Shown piece by piece: positions 8,349 to 16,984 of a stretch of DNA of 48,201 bases (position 1 is the first letter of the stretch; every line of letters begins with the position of its first letter). Below the pieces are notes generated by a model. That model had not been told where the DNA came from and made no database searches. It was given only the letters and a program-made list of their open reading frames with translations. Source of the stretch: DATJAJ01 sp035622335 (GTDB lineage: Archaea; Thermoproteota; Nitrososphaeria; Nitrososphaerales; Gagatemarchaeaceae); contig DASPVO010000071.1 of NCBI GenBank assembly GCA_035622335.1, positions 1 to 48,201 of the forward strand, read 5' to 3'. A program made the position numbers and the translations under genes.

Positions 8349-9254
8349 CTAGGACCGCTTGACCGTCGGTACCGGACCCCCCTGAACCAGAGCTTCCGGC
8401 CTTACGTTCGCGGGCTTGCCCAGGTAGCGGAAGGCGAACGCCCAGAAGATGAGGACCCACACTATGAAGAGGGTGTAACCCGCGTAGACGTGCACCGCGT
8501 CTCCCATAGCCACTCCCAGGAACTCGAAGGTGATGAAGACGAGGATCAGTCTGAGTATGTTGATCAAGAATGCGCCGATGAAGCCGATGGCGAAGATGGG
8601 GACCAGCCTAGAGAGCCGGGGTTTCATGTCAAGTAGAGCCATCGTAGAGAGCATCCCGAACGCTAGGATCCCTTGGAGACCGGTGCAGTCGCCCTCAACG
8701 TCAAGGGCGAGCGCGTTCGAGCCTGAGTTGAGGACAACTATGTGTCCGGATGAGACCGCGGTGACGCCTATCGCGTTCATGGAGGCGGCCATCAGACCCG
8801 CCATCCAGTCCTGCAGAGCGACGTAGTTGGGGATGGAACTCTCCAGCTGGTATCCGAGAATGAGGACCAATCCGTAAGTGGCGGGTACCCAGAAGAGCCT
8901 GAACGACTTGATCCCGTAGAAGGCCAGGACCACTCCAGAGAAGATCACTAGTAGGTCGAGTAGACCCACCGTCGCGTGAATTACCGCCTTGTAAGCATAG
9001 ACAGCTCCTATGGCCACCAATCCGATTGCGACCTCCCAGTACCTCCCTCGGCTCTGAAGCGCCTTGACGCTCCCCCACTTGATGATGAACCATGCCGCCA
9101 GCACGAGAACCATGATGAAGAAGTAAGGGTCGTCCAGTCCGACCCCAGGAATTGCCAGCGGGAGGAGGTACGCGGCGGTGATCGCCAGGATGAAAGAGCG
9201 GGGCTTGTCAAGTGTTAGTGGGCCCAGCTTGAAGCTCCACGAGTCGCCTTCCAA
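8349..9254 (-). CDS. Archaeosortase/exosortase family transpeptidase
   Basis: A 301-aa multi-spanning membrane protein with the three hallmark residues of the archaeosortase/exosortase family in the right order: Cys190 in VEGDCTGLQG, Arg235 in NILRLILVF and His255 in DAVHVYAGY. The family is known to cut C-terminal tripartite sorting signals (short motif, membrane helix, basic end) and, in haloarchaeal ArtA, to couple the substrate to lipid. Candidate substrates in the window are the three proteins ending in PEFP or PQFP, a helix and K/R (12702-13523, 46398-47219, 47518-48183). The start is TTG at 9254; a weak TATA-like CTTATCTATG lies about 28 nt upstream, which fits a leaderless message. 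The gene is followed by the giant Ig-like protein on the same strand. Confidence 0.93.
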   Translation of the reverse strand: MEGDSWSFKLGPLTLDKPRSFILAITAAYLLPLAIPGVGLDDPYFFIMVLVLAAWFIIKWGSVKALQSRGRYWEVAIGLVAIGAVYAYKAVIHATVGLLDLLVIFSGVVLAFYGIKSFRLFWVPATYGLVLILGYQLESSIPNYVALQDWMAGLMAASMNAIGVTAVSSGHIVVLNSGSNALALDVEGDCTGLQGILAFGMLSTMALLDMKPRLSRLVPIFAIGFIGAFLINILRLILVFITFEFLGVAMGDAVHVYAGYTLFIVWVLIFWAFAFRYLGKPANVRPEALVQGGPVPTVKRS

Positions 9255-9278
9255 GGGAAAAATTCGGAGCCTTCTGCC

Positions 9279-9288
9279 ATAGATAAGG
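9279..9288 (-). promoter_or_regulatory. Weak TATA-like element of the archaeosortase gene
   Basis: CTTATCTATG on the minus strand is centred about 28 nt before TTG 9254, the spacing expected for a leaderless archaeal transcript. The match to a TATA box is poor, so this rests mainly on position. Confidence 0.3.
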
Positions 9289-9340
9289 CTCTCGTCTCTT
9301 ATTTCAGATTACGGCCTAAGTGATGACCCTCTTACTGACT

Positions 9341-10441
9341 TTAACTCGCGAGGACCCTTAGAAGCTGGTCGACGCCCCTCTCGAACGTGAACTGCGAAGT
9401 CACCCTCGTGCGCGCGTTCTTTCCTAGCTCGTTTCTTAGACCCCCGTCCGAGAGCAGCGTTGTGAGCGCCCTAGCAATCCCCGTAACGTCGCCCTGCAAG
9501 GCCAAGATGCCTGTCTTCCCGTCGATGACCGCCTCGGGAACGCCCCCCGAGACCGTTCCAACAGACGCCTTGCCGAAGAGCCCCGCCTCCAAGAAGACCG
9601 TGCCGAAGCCTTCCACATCGTCCGGAAGAGTTCTTGGGGTCATAGCGAACACGTCGCAGTTCACGTATCGTTCGCTCAGTTCGTCCCCCCTGAGCGTTCC
9701 ATAGAATGTAACGTTCTTCGCGAGCCCCAGGTCGGCCACGATGCGCTCCAGGTACGACTTTTCCGGACCATCGCCTACGATCTCGAGCTGTGCGGTGGGG
9801 CGCATGTTCAGCACCAGCCTGAACGCGTCGATGAGGTCGGCCATTCCCTTCCTCTTGACGAGCCTTCCAACGAAGAGGACTGTCGGAAAGCTTCCGCGGG
9901 TCGAAGTGTTCGTCCCTCTTCGAGACAGAGTCGTGTCGACGCTCGGGTAGAGTATCGAGGTCTTCGCCAGGACCCTTCGGGGCAATAGTGAAGACGTGTA
10001 TCTGGAGTTCACGACTATTCTGTCTGCCAGCCTCTGAGAGAGGGTTAGGAGCAGCTTACCCAAGTTAGTCCTCCTCGCCTGCAGTATGTCCTTCCCGTAG
10101 AAGAGGACCGTAGACCTTCTCCTCGTGGCCTTGCAATAGGTGAGCATCGCGATTCCGAACAGGGTGAGAGCCCCGCTCAGCATGAACACCGAGTCTATCG
10201 ACTTCTCGTCGCAGAGTCTGATCGTGTTCCGGAGGACGTTGGGAAATGACTTCGCGTCAGAAGGTTGTCTGACTGCTACTTCGTCCCCCGAGGGGTCTAA
10301 CTCTAGGCTGTAACCCGGGGCTAGCCCTTCTAGGACCACGAAGTGCCCTCTCCTGCGCAGTTCCTTGACGTAGCCGTTGGCCCTCCCCTCGACCCCTCCG
10401 ACGTTCTCGGGCGGATCGAAGGTGACGAGAAGCAGCTTCAT
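9341..10441 (-). CDS. GT4 family glycosyltransferase
   Basis: A 366-aa GT-B enzyme of the GT4 type. The N-terminal domain starts MKLLLVTFDPPENVGGVEGRA, where the Gly-rich loop contacts the acceptor and donor. The C-terminal donor-binding domain begins TVLFVGRLVKRKGMADLIDA, continues ATAQLEIVGDGPEK-like, and has the EX7E-type motif VEGFGTVFLEAGLFGKA followed by GGVPEAVIDGKTG. No membrane segment, so it acts at the cytoplasmic face using a nucleotide sugar; donor and acceptor are unknown. The start is ATG at 10441. It is divergent from the next GT4 gene across a 183-nt spacer and lies 86 nt upstream of the archaeosortase gene. Confidence 0.92.
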   Translation of the reverse strand: MKLLLVTFDPPENVGGVEGRANGYVKELRRRGHFVVLEGLAPGYSLELDPSGDEVAVRQPSDAKSFPNVLRNTIRLCDEKSIDSVFMLSGALTLFGIAMLTYCKATRRRSTVLFYGKDILQARRTNLGKLLLTLSQRLADRIVVNSRYTSSLLPRRVLAKTSILYPSVDTTLSRRGTNTSTRGSFPTVLFVGRLVKRKGMADLIDAFRLVLNMRPTAQLEIVGDGPEKSYLERIVADLGLAKNVTFYGTLRGDELSERYVNCDVFAMTPRTLPDDVEGFGTVFLEAGLFGKASVGTVSGGVPEAVIDGKTGILALQGDVTGIARALTTLLSDGGLRNELGKNARTRVTSQFTFERGVDQLLRVLAS

Positions 10442-10624
10442 CTCTCGTTCTCGCCCAGCTCCGAGGCCATCCGTCTTGTTTCCCGCCTTCGGCGAGTTAT
10501 AAGCAGTCCTGACGAATCAAGGACGTCTGGGCCGGAGAAGTCTGGGACGCTCGGATGACTGGCCCTTCGGCTCGAGCTGAAAACCACAAGCCATAACTCT
10601 CGCAAGCGTTCTCTGCCTGCATCT
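10442..10624. promoter_or_regulatory. Divergent promoter region between two GT4 genes
   Basis: A 183-nt spacer separates two GT4 genes that point away from each other. GAGTTATAAGCAG at about 10494-10506 reads as a possible TATA element for the minus-strand gene, about 55 nt from its ATG. CCATAACT near 10590 is a weak candidate about 33 nt before the plus-strand ATG at 10625. No palindrome or repeat stands out. Confidence 0.3.
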
Positions 10625-11773
10625 ATGCGTGTCCTTTCGGTCTTCATTAGGTCTGGAAGCGACGGGAAGGCGTGGGGTTCTGAACTATCGTACCTCGACC
10701 TCGTCAACGAATTGGCTGAGTTGGGAATCGAGACGGACACCCTGGAAGGCGCGCCCTCAATATCGAACTATCGCCCCTCGAAGTCGAGGCACTACGTCAA
10801 TACCTCGAAGGGGCCCCTTCCTGTCCGGCTGATGCACCAAACTCTCGATGCGTTCAGAATTGCAAAGTCGAGGTCCCCCGATGTTGTGTTCGTTCCTGCG
10901 GACTACTACCCCGGATCTCTTTTGATAGCCAACCTGGTGAGCATAGCAACACGGAGGCCGCTCTTTCTAGAATTCCTCGACCAATTCAACGTCAAGAACG
11001 ACCAGACCCCCACCGCTAGGCTGATTCTCCAATCGTTCCGAGGGAGCCGGTCGATTCGGTCTGGACTCTTCGTCATCGTCAGGAGACTTTCAGCCAGAAG
11101 AGCCTCGGCGTGCTTCGTAGTAACCCAAGAGATGGATGACTATGCCCGCAATGTACTGGGAGCAAGGAGAACAGTTCTGATGGGCAGAGGGGTAAGAGGG
11201 GCCGCGGACGTTCTTCAGAGGGTCGACAAGCTTCACGACGGGATATTCGTCGGAAGGCTCGTAAAGAGAAAGGGGCTTGAGACACTGGTCAGAGCATGGG
11301 CTGAAGTAGTCAAGACTAAGCCAGATGCCAGCCTGGTCCTTGTGGGGTCGGGCGACCTCTATCCTCGGCTCAGGGCGCTGACCTCCGCCCTAGGACTGGA
11401 ACGCAATCTCGATATCACCGGGTACGTGAATGATCCGTCGAGAATCAGGTCCCTGCTCCAGTCCTCAAGGCTGTTCCTCTTCCCATCGGAGGTGGAGGGC
11501 TTCGCAAGGGCCGTCTCGGAAGCGATGGCGTGTGGGGTGCCCTGCCTGATATCAGACATACCCAACTTGCGTGAAATCTACGGCAAGGCTGCGGCTTTCG
11601 CGGCCGTTGGCGACCCCCAAGAATGGGCCAAGAAGACGATAAGTCTCTTGGACGACGAAGGGGAGCTCGATCTGATGAGCACTCGGTCCGTCGAATGCGC
11701 TAGAGGCTTTGAGTGGTCCAACAGCGCGAAGATAGTGGCAGTAGCTCTGGATGACGCAAAGCGGGGCAGATGA
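10625..11773 (+). CDS. GT4 family glycosyltransferase
   Basis: A 382-aa GT-B enzyme. The N-terminal domain starts MRVLSVFIRSGSDGKAWGSELSYLDLV, typical of the first strand and acceptor loop. The donor-binding domain includes GIFVGRLVKRKGLETLVRAW, ASLVLVGSGDLYPRL, and PSEVEGFARAVSEAMACGVP, which carries the EX7E motif, then SDIPNLREIYGK. The VGRLVKRKG segment is shared nearly word for word with the divergent GT4 next door (9341-10441), although the rest differs. Soluble, so probably associated with the inner membrane face. It ends 42 nt from the convergent GT2 gene. Confidence 0.92.
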   Translation: MRVLSVFIRSGSDGKAWGSELSYLDLVNELAELGIETDTLEGAPSISNYRPSKSRHYVNTSKGPLPVRLMHQTLDAFRIAKSRSPDVVFVPADYYPGSLLIANLVSIATRRPLFLEFLDQFNVKNDQTPTARLILQSFRGSRSIRSGLFVIVRRLSARRASACFVVTQEMDDYARNVLGARRTVLMGRGVRGAADVLQRVDKLHDGIFVGRLVKRKGLETLVRAWAEVVKTKPDASLVLVGSGDLYPRLRALTSALGLERNLDITGYVNDPSRIRSLLQSSRLFLFPSEVEGFARAVSEAMACGVPCLISDIPNLREIYGKAAAFAAVGDPQEWAKKTISLLDDEGELDLMSTRSVECARGFEWSNSAKIVAVALDDAKRGR

Positions 11774-11815
11774 ATTCAAGTCTGAGCCGGATTCTAGACG
11801 GCCGCTCTCCATGAC

Positions 11816-12562
11816 TCAAACTGATTTGGACAAATATGCTTCACTCAGTCTCTGAGGGTCGAGCGACCGAGGTTCTCCCAGCATCTTGGCGGAGAGCCAC
11901 GAAGCTGCGTAGAGCGGCCCCTTCTTGATTGAGAAGACCGCAGGATATCCTATCCTCATCCTGTCGCGGTCCGCGATGTACCTGTATCGTGCCTTCCCGA
12001 CGAGACCCCTCCTCTCAGGATGGTTGGACCGTGTCTTAAGCAGAGGATAGGTGATTTCAGAGAACTCCTGGGCATCAGTCGCTCTTTCCCAGAGGTCGAC
12101 GTCCTCGAACCACTGAAGGTCTCTCCAGCCACCAAGATTGCTGAGGACCCGTCTAGACGCGACCGTAATCGAAGTGGTGAATACAGAGTCGCCCTTTGGC
12201 GAACGTCTCACCCTCAGGACCTTTCCCTGATAGTTTGCGAGATAGACGCCAACGAAGTCCTTTAGGTTTGGCTCGAAAGTGTCGTCAAGATCCATGCCTG
12301 AGATGACGTGTTCGCCTGTCGATAGGGCGAAAGCAATCTGACGCGCCATCCCGCGATTCGACTTCGCCTTGCACAATCGGAGTCTGCCTCGACCGGCAAA
12401 CTCCTCCAGAACTAGTTCAGACCCGTTGTTGCTGAAATTGTCGACCACCATGATTTCGAATCTATCGTCAGTTTGATCGACGATGCTCTCGAGCGACGCC
12501 CTCACGTCTTCGGGGGCGTCATTGTAGTGGCAGATGCAAATGCTGAACAGCGGGTTAGGCAA
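11816..12562 (-). CDS. GT2 family glycosyltransferase
   Basis: A 248-aa GT-A fold enzyme of family GT2. FSICICHYNDAPEDVRASLESIV and FEIMVVDNFSNNGS form the nucleotide-binding start, GMDLDD is the metal-binding DxD region, and WFEDVDLWERA supplies the acidic pair expected near the catalytic base. There is no C-terminal membrane anchor, unlike the other two GT2 enzymes here. The start is TTG at 12562 at the first strand of the fold; no good ribosome-binding site is visible. It is convergent with the GT4 on its left. Upstream lies a 139-nt spacer shared with the end of the PEFP protein gene; I see no clear promoter in it. Substrate unknown. Confidence 0.88.
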   Translation of the reverse strand: MPNPLFSICICHYNDAPEDVRASLESIVDQTDDRFEIMVVDNFSNNGSELVLEEFAGRGRLRLCKAKSNRGMARQIAFALSTGEHVISGMDLDDTFEPNLKDFVGVYLANYQGKVLRVRRSPKGDSVFTTSITVASRRVLSNLGGWRDLQWFEDVDLWERATDAQEFSEITYPLLKTRSNHPERRGLVGKARYRYIADRDRMRIGYPAVFSIKKGPLYAASWLSAKMLGEPRSLDPQRLSEAYLSKSV

Positions 12563-12701
12563 CTGAAGAATTCGTAATCCAATCCGCTTACTTCAAGACT
12601 TCTGTCGAGGCTATGCTTATGGAAGATACGCATAGATTGGTGACAGCCTTAAACATCAATCAATCGGGTGGAACTGGATTTGTCTGGCGAAGAGTACCGG
12701 C

Positions 12702-13523
12702 TTAGATCTTGGGCGCTATCGACTTTCTCGCTAGGAGAAGAGCCGCGAAACCCGTCGCTACTACGACCACCATTGGCAGTGGGAATTGTGGTGTGATGAT
12801 AGCACTGGCTGAGTCAAAGCCGTTGCGCACGTTGAAGGGGGTCGAACCCGTTGGGCAGACCACTGTCCCTTCGACGTCAGCGATGTACTTTCCCTGAGGC
12901 AGCGTTGGGTTGACCAAAGTCTTGTCAAGCCTCACTCCTCCTGTATAGCCATTAGGATTGCCTGCTCCTATCACAGCCAGCCACCAATAGTAGGGTCCCT
13001 CTGGAGACACCGTGTTGGGAGCACTGCTACCCAAGACGCTGGTGAACGAGAAGCCTCCTGCGCCACTACCGAACGGAATCGTGAAGCTGTCACCAACGGT
13101 CAGATTGAGCGCGTCACCGAGCAGATAGATTCCGGAGTATGGAGATCCGCTTCCGCCGAAGCTCTTGGACCAGTACAGCCCAGAAGTTGCAGATGAGCCG
13201 AGCATCCATTCATCTCCGTCAGGGTCTGTTACTGTGACCTCGTGAATATTGTAAAAGCATCCTGTTGTCGTAGTCCAGGCGTACTGCGGATAATTGCATG
13301 TACCGGTGCACGGGGTGCTGCTCCCCTGGGGAAGGTTCACGTTAGATGAGCCTGATGCAGTGCTTAGGACGATATTGATCGTCCCGCCGGGAGATATGTT
13401 AGTCGGGGTCGAAAAGCTTGGACCGTAGTAGGTCGCGGCCACCGCCGTCGCTGGAAGAGCCAACAGGAAAAGCAGTCCAACAGCCGCTATGACTCCCTTT
13501 AAGCTGAATCTCAATTTTGACAT
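12702..13523 (-). CDS. Secreted protein with PQFP-type C-terminal sorting signal
   Basis: A 273-aa protein with a signal peptide (residues 1-29, LFLLALPATAVAA), a beta-rich Cys-containing ectodomain with many Gly, Ser and Thr residues, and a C-terminal tripartite tail: TPQFPLP, a hydrophobic stretch MVVVVATGFAALLLA, then RKS and a final Lys. That is the architecture of archaeosortase substrates (PEF-CTERM-like) and makes it a candidate target of the enzyme at 8349-9254. The region around ITVTDPDGDEW-like and GPYYWWLAVIGAGN hints at a wall-exposed carbohydrate or ligand domain, but I recognise no family. The start is ATG at 13523. TATA box TTTATTAA is centred 24-25 nt upstream, so the transcript is probably leaderless. 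A 27-bp dyad sits just upstream of the TATA box. Confidence 0.9.
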   Translation of the reverse strand: MSKLRFSLKGVIAAVGLLFLLALPATAVAATYYGPSFSTPTNISPGGTINIVLSTASGSSNVNLPQGSSTPCTGTCNYPQYAWTTTTGCFYNIHEVTVTDPDGDEWMLGSSATSGLYWSKSFGGSGSPYSGIYLLGDALNLTVGDSFTIPFGSGAGGFSFTSVLGSSAPNTVSPEGPYYWWLAVIGAGNPNGYTGGVRLDKTLVNPTLPQGKYIADVEGTVVCPTGSTPFNVRNGFDSASAIITPQFPLPMVVVVATGFAALLLARKSIAPKI

Positions 13524-13543
13524 TTGAAACGTCCTTATTTGGC

Positions 13544-13551
13544 TTAATAAA
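13544..13551 (-). promoter_or_regulatory. TATA box of the PQFP protein gene
   Basis: TTTATTAA on the minus strand is centred about 24-25 nt from ATG 13523, matching a leaderless archaeal promoter. The 312-nt spacer 13524-13835 carries this promoter, the divergent plus-strand promoter at 13798 and the dyad at 13580. Confidence 0.6.
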
Positions 13552-13579
13552 CGGTTCCTAAGTCAGGGTTCATCTCGAT

Positions 13580-13606
13580 AGATTTGGGCTCTATGAGCCA
13601 GAATCT
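13580..13606. promoter_or_regulatory. Inverted repeat upstream of TATA, candidate operator
   Basis: AGATTTGGGCTC, TAT, then GAGCCAGAATCT forms a dyad with 10 of 12 positions paired. Its left half-site plus TAT recurs as AGATTCTGGCTCTAT at 47282-47296, in the same orientation and at the same distance (about 33 bp) from the TATA box of another PEFP-tailed gene. This suggests a binding site for a shared regulator. Confidence 0.45.
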
Positions 13607-13797
13607 CTCCAAGGGGGTACTTTTCATGACCAGTCTTGAAATTCGTTCAAGATTCTACACTCACAGCTTCATAATTACAAATGAGCCCAGATGTCATCGC
13701 CAGGTCAGCATATTTGATGCATAGAGACGAGACTGGTGCAAACTGTGTCCTTCGTGACCTTAAGAGGGTCTGAAGTCGAATGGATGTCGAAGTCTGC

Positions 13798-13805
13798 TTA
13801 AATAT
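13798..13805 (+). promoter_or_regulatory. TATA box of the 1005-aa surface protein gene
   Basis: TTAAATAT is centred about 34 nt before ATG 13836, predicting a transcription start about 8 nt ahead of the ATG. It is the best plus-strand TATA match in the spacer 13524-13835. Confidence 0.55.
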
Positions 13806-13835
13806 CGAACTTCGTTTCGGCCGATGGTTTGAGGA

Positions 13836-16800
13836 ATGAAACTGTTTCCCAATCACCCCCGAAGGCGTTCTCGATGGGATGGGGAACAGGTAGCCATGTT
13901 GCTTCCTCTCTCACTCCTTTGCGTCTTCGCAGTGGCTTGTCTCTTCGCCGCTCCCTCAGTCGAAGTTGCGCGCGCTGAACAGCCCATACCTGGCCAGAGT
14001 TATTTTGGCAACGCATACAACTCGACGACAGTTTCATCGGTCACTATAACGAACGCCACACAAGAGTTCGAGGTAAGATTCACGGCCAGGTATGGCGGGA
14101 CCGCGATTCCTAGACTCTACGTGAGCACCGACTACTACCAGCCGGGCGCAGAGTATGACGTCGCGGTGGGTGTACAGTCCGACGTTAACGGGTCAGCGTC
14201 GGGCGTTTACATTGGTGCCTTCGTTTGGAATGTAAGCAGCGGGCTCTGCAATGGGTGCGGAGGATGGGTCTATCCGGGATTCGCGGGACGCGCAAGTCCT
14301 CTGAACCAGAGCATAGTTCTGAGCGCAGGGAGTGTTTACGACATAGTGATGGAGTACTACAACGGCACCTTCTCGGGTCCTCCTCCAAACTTGTATCCTC
14401 CACACTGCTCTGGCGCGGACTGCTTGGTCATGCAGTACATCGGAGGAACCAACTTCCAACAGGAGTCACTCGACATGCACTATGATCCAAACCAGTCGCT
14501 GATTTTCTGTGGATTCTCGAGCGACTGTTCCACGATATCCGGCGCGAACGCGGTCTATGCTCTTGAATTCAACGGAACGACTCCTTGGCAGGGACAGGTT
14601 GAGAATGGAGTTGTGAACCTCGGAATAGGAGGAGGCACGGGGGGCGAGCCCTACCAAGGTGAGAGGTTTTGGATGTCTTGGAACACGGTAAGCGTCAACC
14701 AGCTACAGGTGATTCTGTCGAAGGTAGGAGACCCGAGCGGAAGCCTCAACGTGATAATCTGGAACTTCACAGCGCCTTCGTCTAGCGACATATTTCACTC
14801 GTCTAGCCCTAGCGTCGTCCTCAACCAAAGTCTGGTGGCGAACCTCACAGGCATGCCGGATGAGGTGGACCAAGACTTCAACTTCAGCCTCTCCCAAGCC
14901 GTGACCTTCCAGACGGGACATCTCTACCAGATATCATTCGGGATTTTTGGCAACACTTCGGTCGTCAGCCCCACGAACACAGTGGAAGTCGCCGCGACGA
15001 CCAACTCCCTTCCTGCGCTTAGCTGGGGAGGAGCTGAGGGGTCGGGTTTGGGACCTTGTTCGCAGTACGTAGGGGGCTGCGCGGCCACTCTCTACCCAGG
15101 AGGAGACGCGAACTCTCTCGTGGGGGCCAATACTGGGCAGGACATGATTTTCATCATGAGAATATCGCAGTCTGCCGTCTATCAACCCATCACTGTGACA
15201 ATGAACAACTCGGCCCCTGCGACCAACGTCTCTCTCAGCGGGTGCTACCCAACCCCTGCAACGATTCCCGGCGACGGCGGGGAGCACGATGTGTTGATGT
15301 TACCCTCTTGTGTGTTTACTCTTTCTCTTCCTAGCTCGGGAAACGCCAGATCGGGCTTTGATGTCTCAGGCACTTTTTCGAGCATCTCTCCCCAAGAGCA
15401 AACCTGCGCAGAGGGTACTTGCCAAAACGTTCCCCTGCCCGCGTTTCTACAGCTTCTTGACACTTACGAAGCGGCCCCGGCCAACTCTGGATTCTGGGAC
15501 TCAAACCTCAACATTTCGGTCTACGGGACCCAGCTTGGCACTCCCGGTCGCGCTGGATGTGTAATCTCGGCCATCGACACGCAGAGCTTGGCCAGCTGCA
15601 AGGCCTGGTTCGACTACGAGTCGCGGACAACTTTGGAGAATCCGGTCTACGCGAACTCGGCAGAGAGGTGGTCCGAGACCGGCGGAAACAACTTCACGCA
15701 AACTACCGGTGGTAACACGGACGTCGTAGAATACGCGGACCAATTCGCCGTCTATTTCTCTGCCGCCCCAGCTGCAACCGGAACAGTCCATCCATCAGGG
15801 CTGACCTGGGAAGACAAGGGCTTCGCATCAGCAATTGCGGTCCCGAGAGCCGGATACCTATTCCATGGTTGGTCGACCGACGTTGGATTGATTTCATTTG
15901 TGTCGGCAGAGAACGCGACCACCATAGTGACCGTACTCGGGCCTGGAAACGTGACGGCGACATTCATCAGCGCGGTCGGCCAGCCCATCATTCTTGCCCT
16001 TGCCGAATCGAGCGGGACACCTGCGAATTTCACTGTCTCCGGATGCTCAGTCTCAATCGCGAACCTGACTGGGGATGGAGACGAGCAGTCGGTCTCAGCA
16101 CTTCCTTCTTGCGAACTCATGATTTCGGTCAATTCGAACCTGCAGAATGTCAGGTACGAGTTCGCCAGTGCCGGAGTCGCTTCGAGCTCAACTGTCGTCA
16201 TGACCTGCTCAGAAGGCACCTGTCCAATCTTGTCGATCATCTACTATGAACAAGTGAGCGAGAAGTTCTCCTACTCGATTGAAGGAGGGTCCTTGCCCTA
16301 CCTGGAAGCACCAAATCTCACCTTCTCTTCCCTGGGAACTGAATCGAGCACCCAGTTGAGCCAGACCCCTGCTTTAGTGTGGCTCGACAGAGGGGGAAAC
16401 TGGTCTACACCCACGACGCTTCTCGGTTCGACCGCGACAGAAAGATGGGAAGGGCTGTCGGGAGCTTCCGGGAAAGCAGAGCCAGGTGAAGAGAAGACAG
16501 TGGAGTATCAGCGCGAATATTCTGTCGTTTTCTCGACCTCACCTGCAGACTGCGGAACAACTCTCCCCTCTGGAACGATCTGGCTCAACTCTAGCGCAAA
16601 CTTCGCGGTAGCTGCCTCCACCCATTCAGGATGCACGTTCTCTGTATGGGAGACCGATGGTCTGATTACCGTAGAAGGCCCCGGACTGGAGTCGACGCAG
16701 GTCATTGCTGACTCGAACGGTACGATCACCGCCCTCTTCTCCAAGTCTACCGTTCCCTTTGAGTTGATTTATGGAGCCGCGTTGGTCGCCGTTTGCCTCG

Positions 16801-16853
16801 TCGCAGTAGGCGTGGTCTACCTCTATTACGGGAGAAAGACTCCTCTGAACTGA
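13836..16853 (+). CDS. Large surface protein with internal duplication and C-terminal membrane anchor
   Basis: A 1005-aa protein. After a basic N-terminus (RRRSRW) a signal segment spans about 21-46. The ectodomain is rich in Asn-x-Ser/Thr sites. Residues about 50-430 hold two beta-sandwich modules of the L-x-V-x-I, G-x-PSG, GxxYxIxxG type. Then a unit is present twice: a Cys-rich part with GDGGEHDVLMLPSC (about 451-620) or GDGDEQSVSALPSC (about 722-880), followed by an InlB-B-like part, HPSGLTWEDKGFA...GYLFHGW (about 635-710) or LPSGTIWLNSSAN...GCTFSVW (about 893-970). A membrane helix (about 975-998) and RKTPLN close the protein; there is no PEFP motif. The start is ATG at 13836. Probably a glycosylated surface-layer or adhesion protein (inference). 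It is read toward three GT genes on the same strand. Confidence 0.9.
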   Translation: MKLFPNHPRRRSRWDGEQVAMLLPLSLLCVFAVACLFAAPSVEVARAEQPIPGQSYFGNAYNSTTVSSVTITNATQEFEVRFTARYGGTAIPRLYVSTDYYQPGAEYDVAVGVQSDVNGSASGVYIGAFVWNVSSGLCNGCGGWVYPGFAGRASPLNQSIVLSAGSVYDIVMEYYNGTFSGPPPNLYPPHCSGADCLVMQYIGGTNFQQESLDMHYDPNQSLIFCGFSSDCSTISGANAVYALEFNGTTPWQGQVENGVVNLGIGGGTGGEPYQGERFWMSWNTVSVNQLQVILSKVGDPSGSLNVIIWNFTAPSSSDIFHSSSPSVVLNQSLVANLTGMPDEVDQDFNFSLSQAVTFQTGHLYQISFGIFGNTSVVSPTNTVEVAATTNSLPALSWGGAEGSGLGPCSQYVGGCAATLYPGGDANSLVGANTGQDMIFIMRISQSAVYQPITVTMNNSAPATNVSLSGCYPTPATIPGDGGEHDVLMLPSCVFTLSLPSSGNARSGFDVSGTFSSISPQEQTCAEGTCQNVPLPAFLQLLDTYEAAPANSGFWDSNLNISVYGTQLGTPGRAGCVISAIDTQSLASCKAWFDYESRTTLENPVYANSAERWSETGGNNFTQTTGGNTDVVEYADQFAVYFSAAPAATGTVHPSGLTWEDKGFASAIAVPRAGYLFHGWSTDVGLISFVSAENATTIVTVLGPGNVTATFISAVGQPIILALAESSGTPANFTVSGCSVSIANLTGDGDEQSVSALPSCELMISVNSNLQNVRYEFASAGVASSSTVVMTCSEGTCPILSIIYYEQVSEKFSYSIEGGSLPYLEAPNLTFSSLGTESSTQLSQTPALVWLDRGGNWSTPTTLLGSTATERWEGLSGASGKAEPGEEKTVEYQREYSVVFSTSPADCGTTLPSGTIWLNSSANFAVAASTHSGCTFSVWETDGLITVEGPGLESTQVIADSNGTITALFSKSTVPFELIYGAALVAVCLVAVGVVYLYYGRKTPLN

Positions 16854-16943
16854 GTTGCCGACGGTACTCGTCCCTTGGAAACCTGCGGCGGCTTCCGAAT
16901 CCCAACCAGCTGCCCTTCTCCCTTAGCAGAAGTCCTATGCCGA

Positions 16944-16951
16944 CATATATA
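16944..16951 (+). promoter_or_regulatory. TATA box of the GT2-GT2-GT4 run
   Basis: ATATATAC within CCGACATATATACG is centred about 37 nt before ATG 16985. A transcription start about 10 nt ahead of that ATG would exclude the upstream in-frame starts at 16793 and 16937, so this element decides the gene start. Confidence 0.5.
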
Positions 16952-16984
16952 CGAATGAAGGCTGACTCTTCGAGAGCTTACGGC

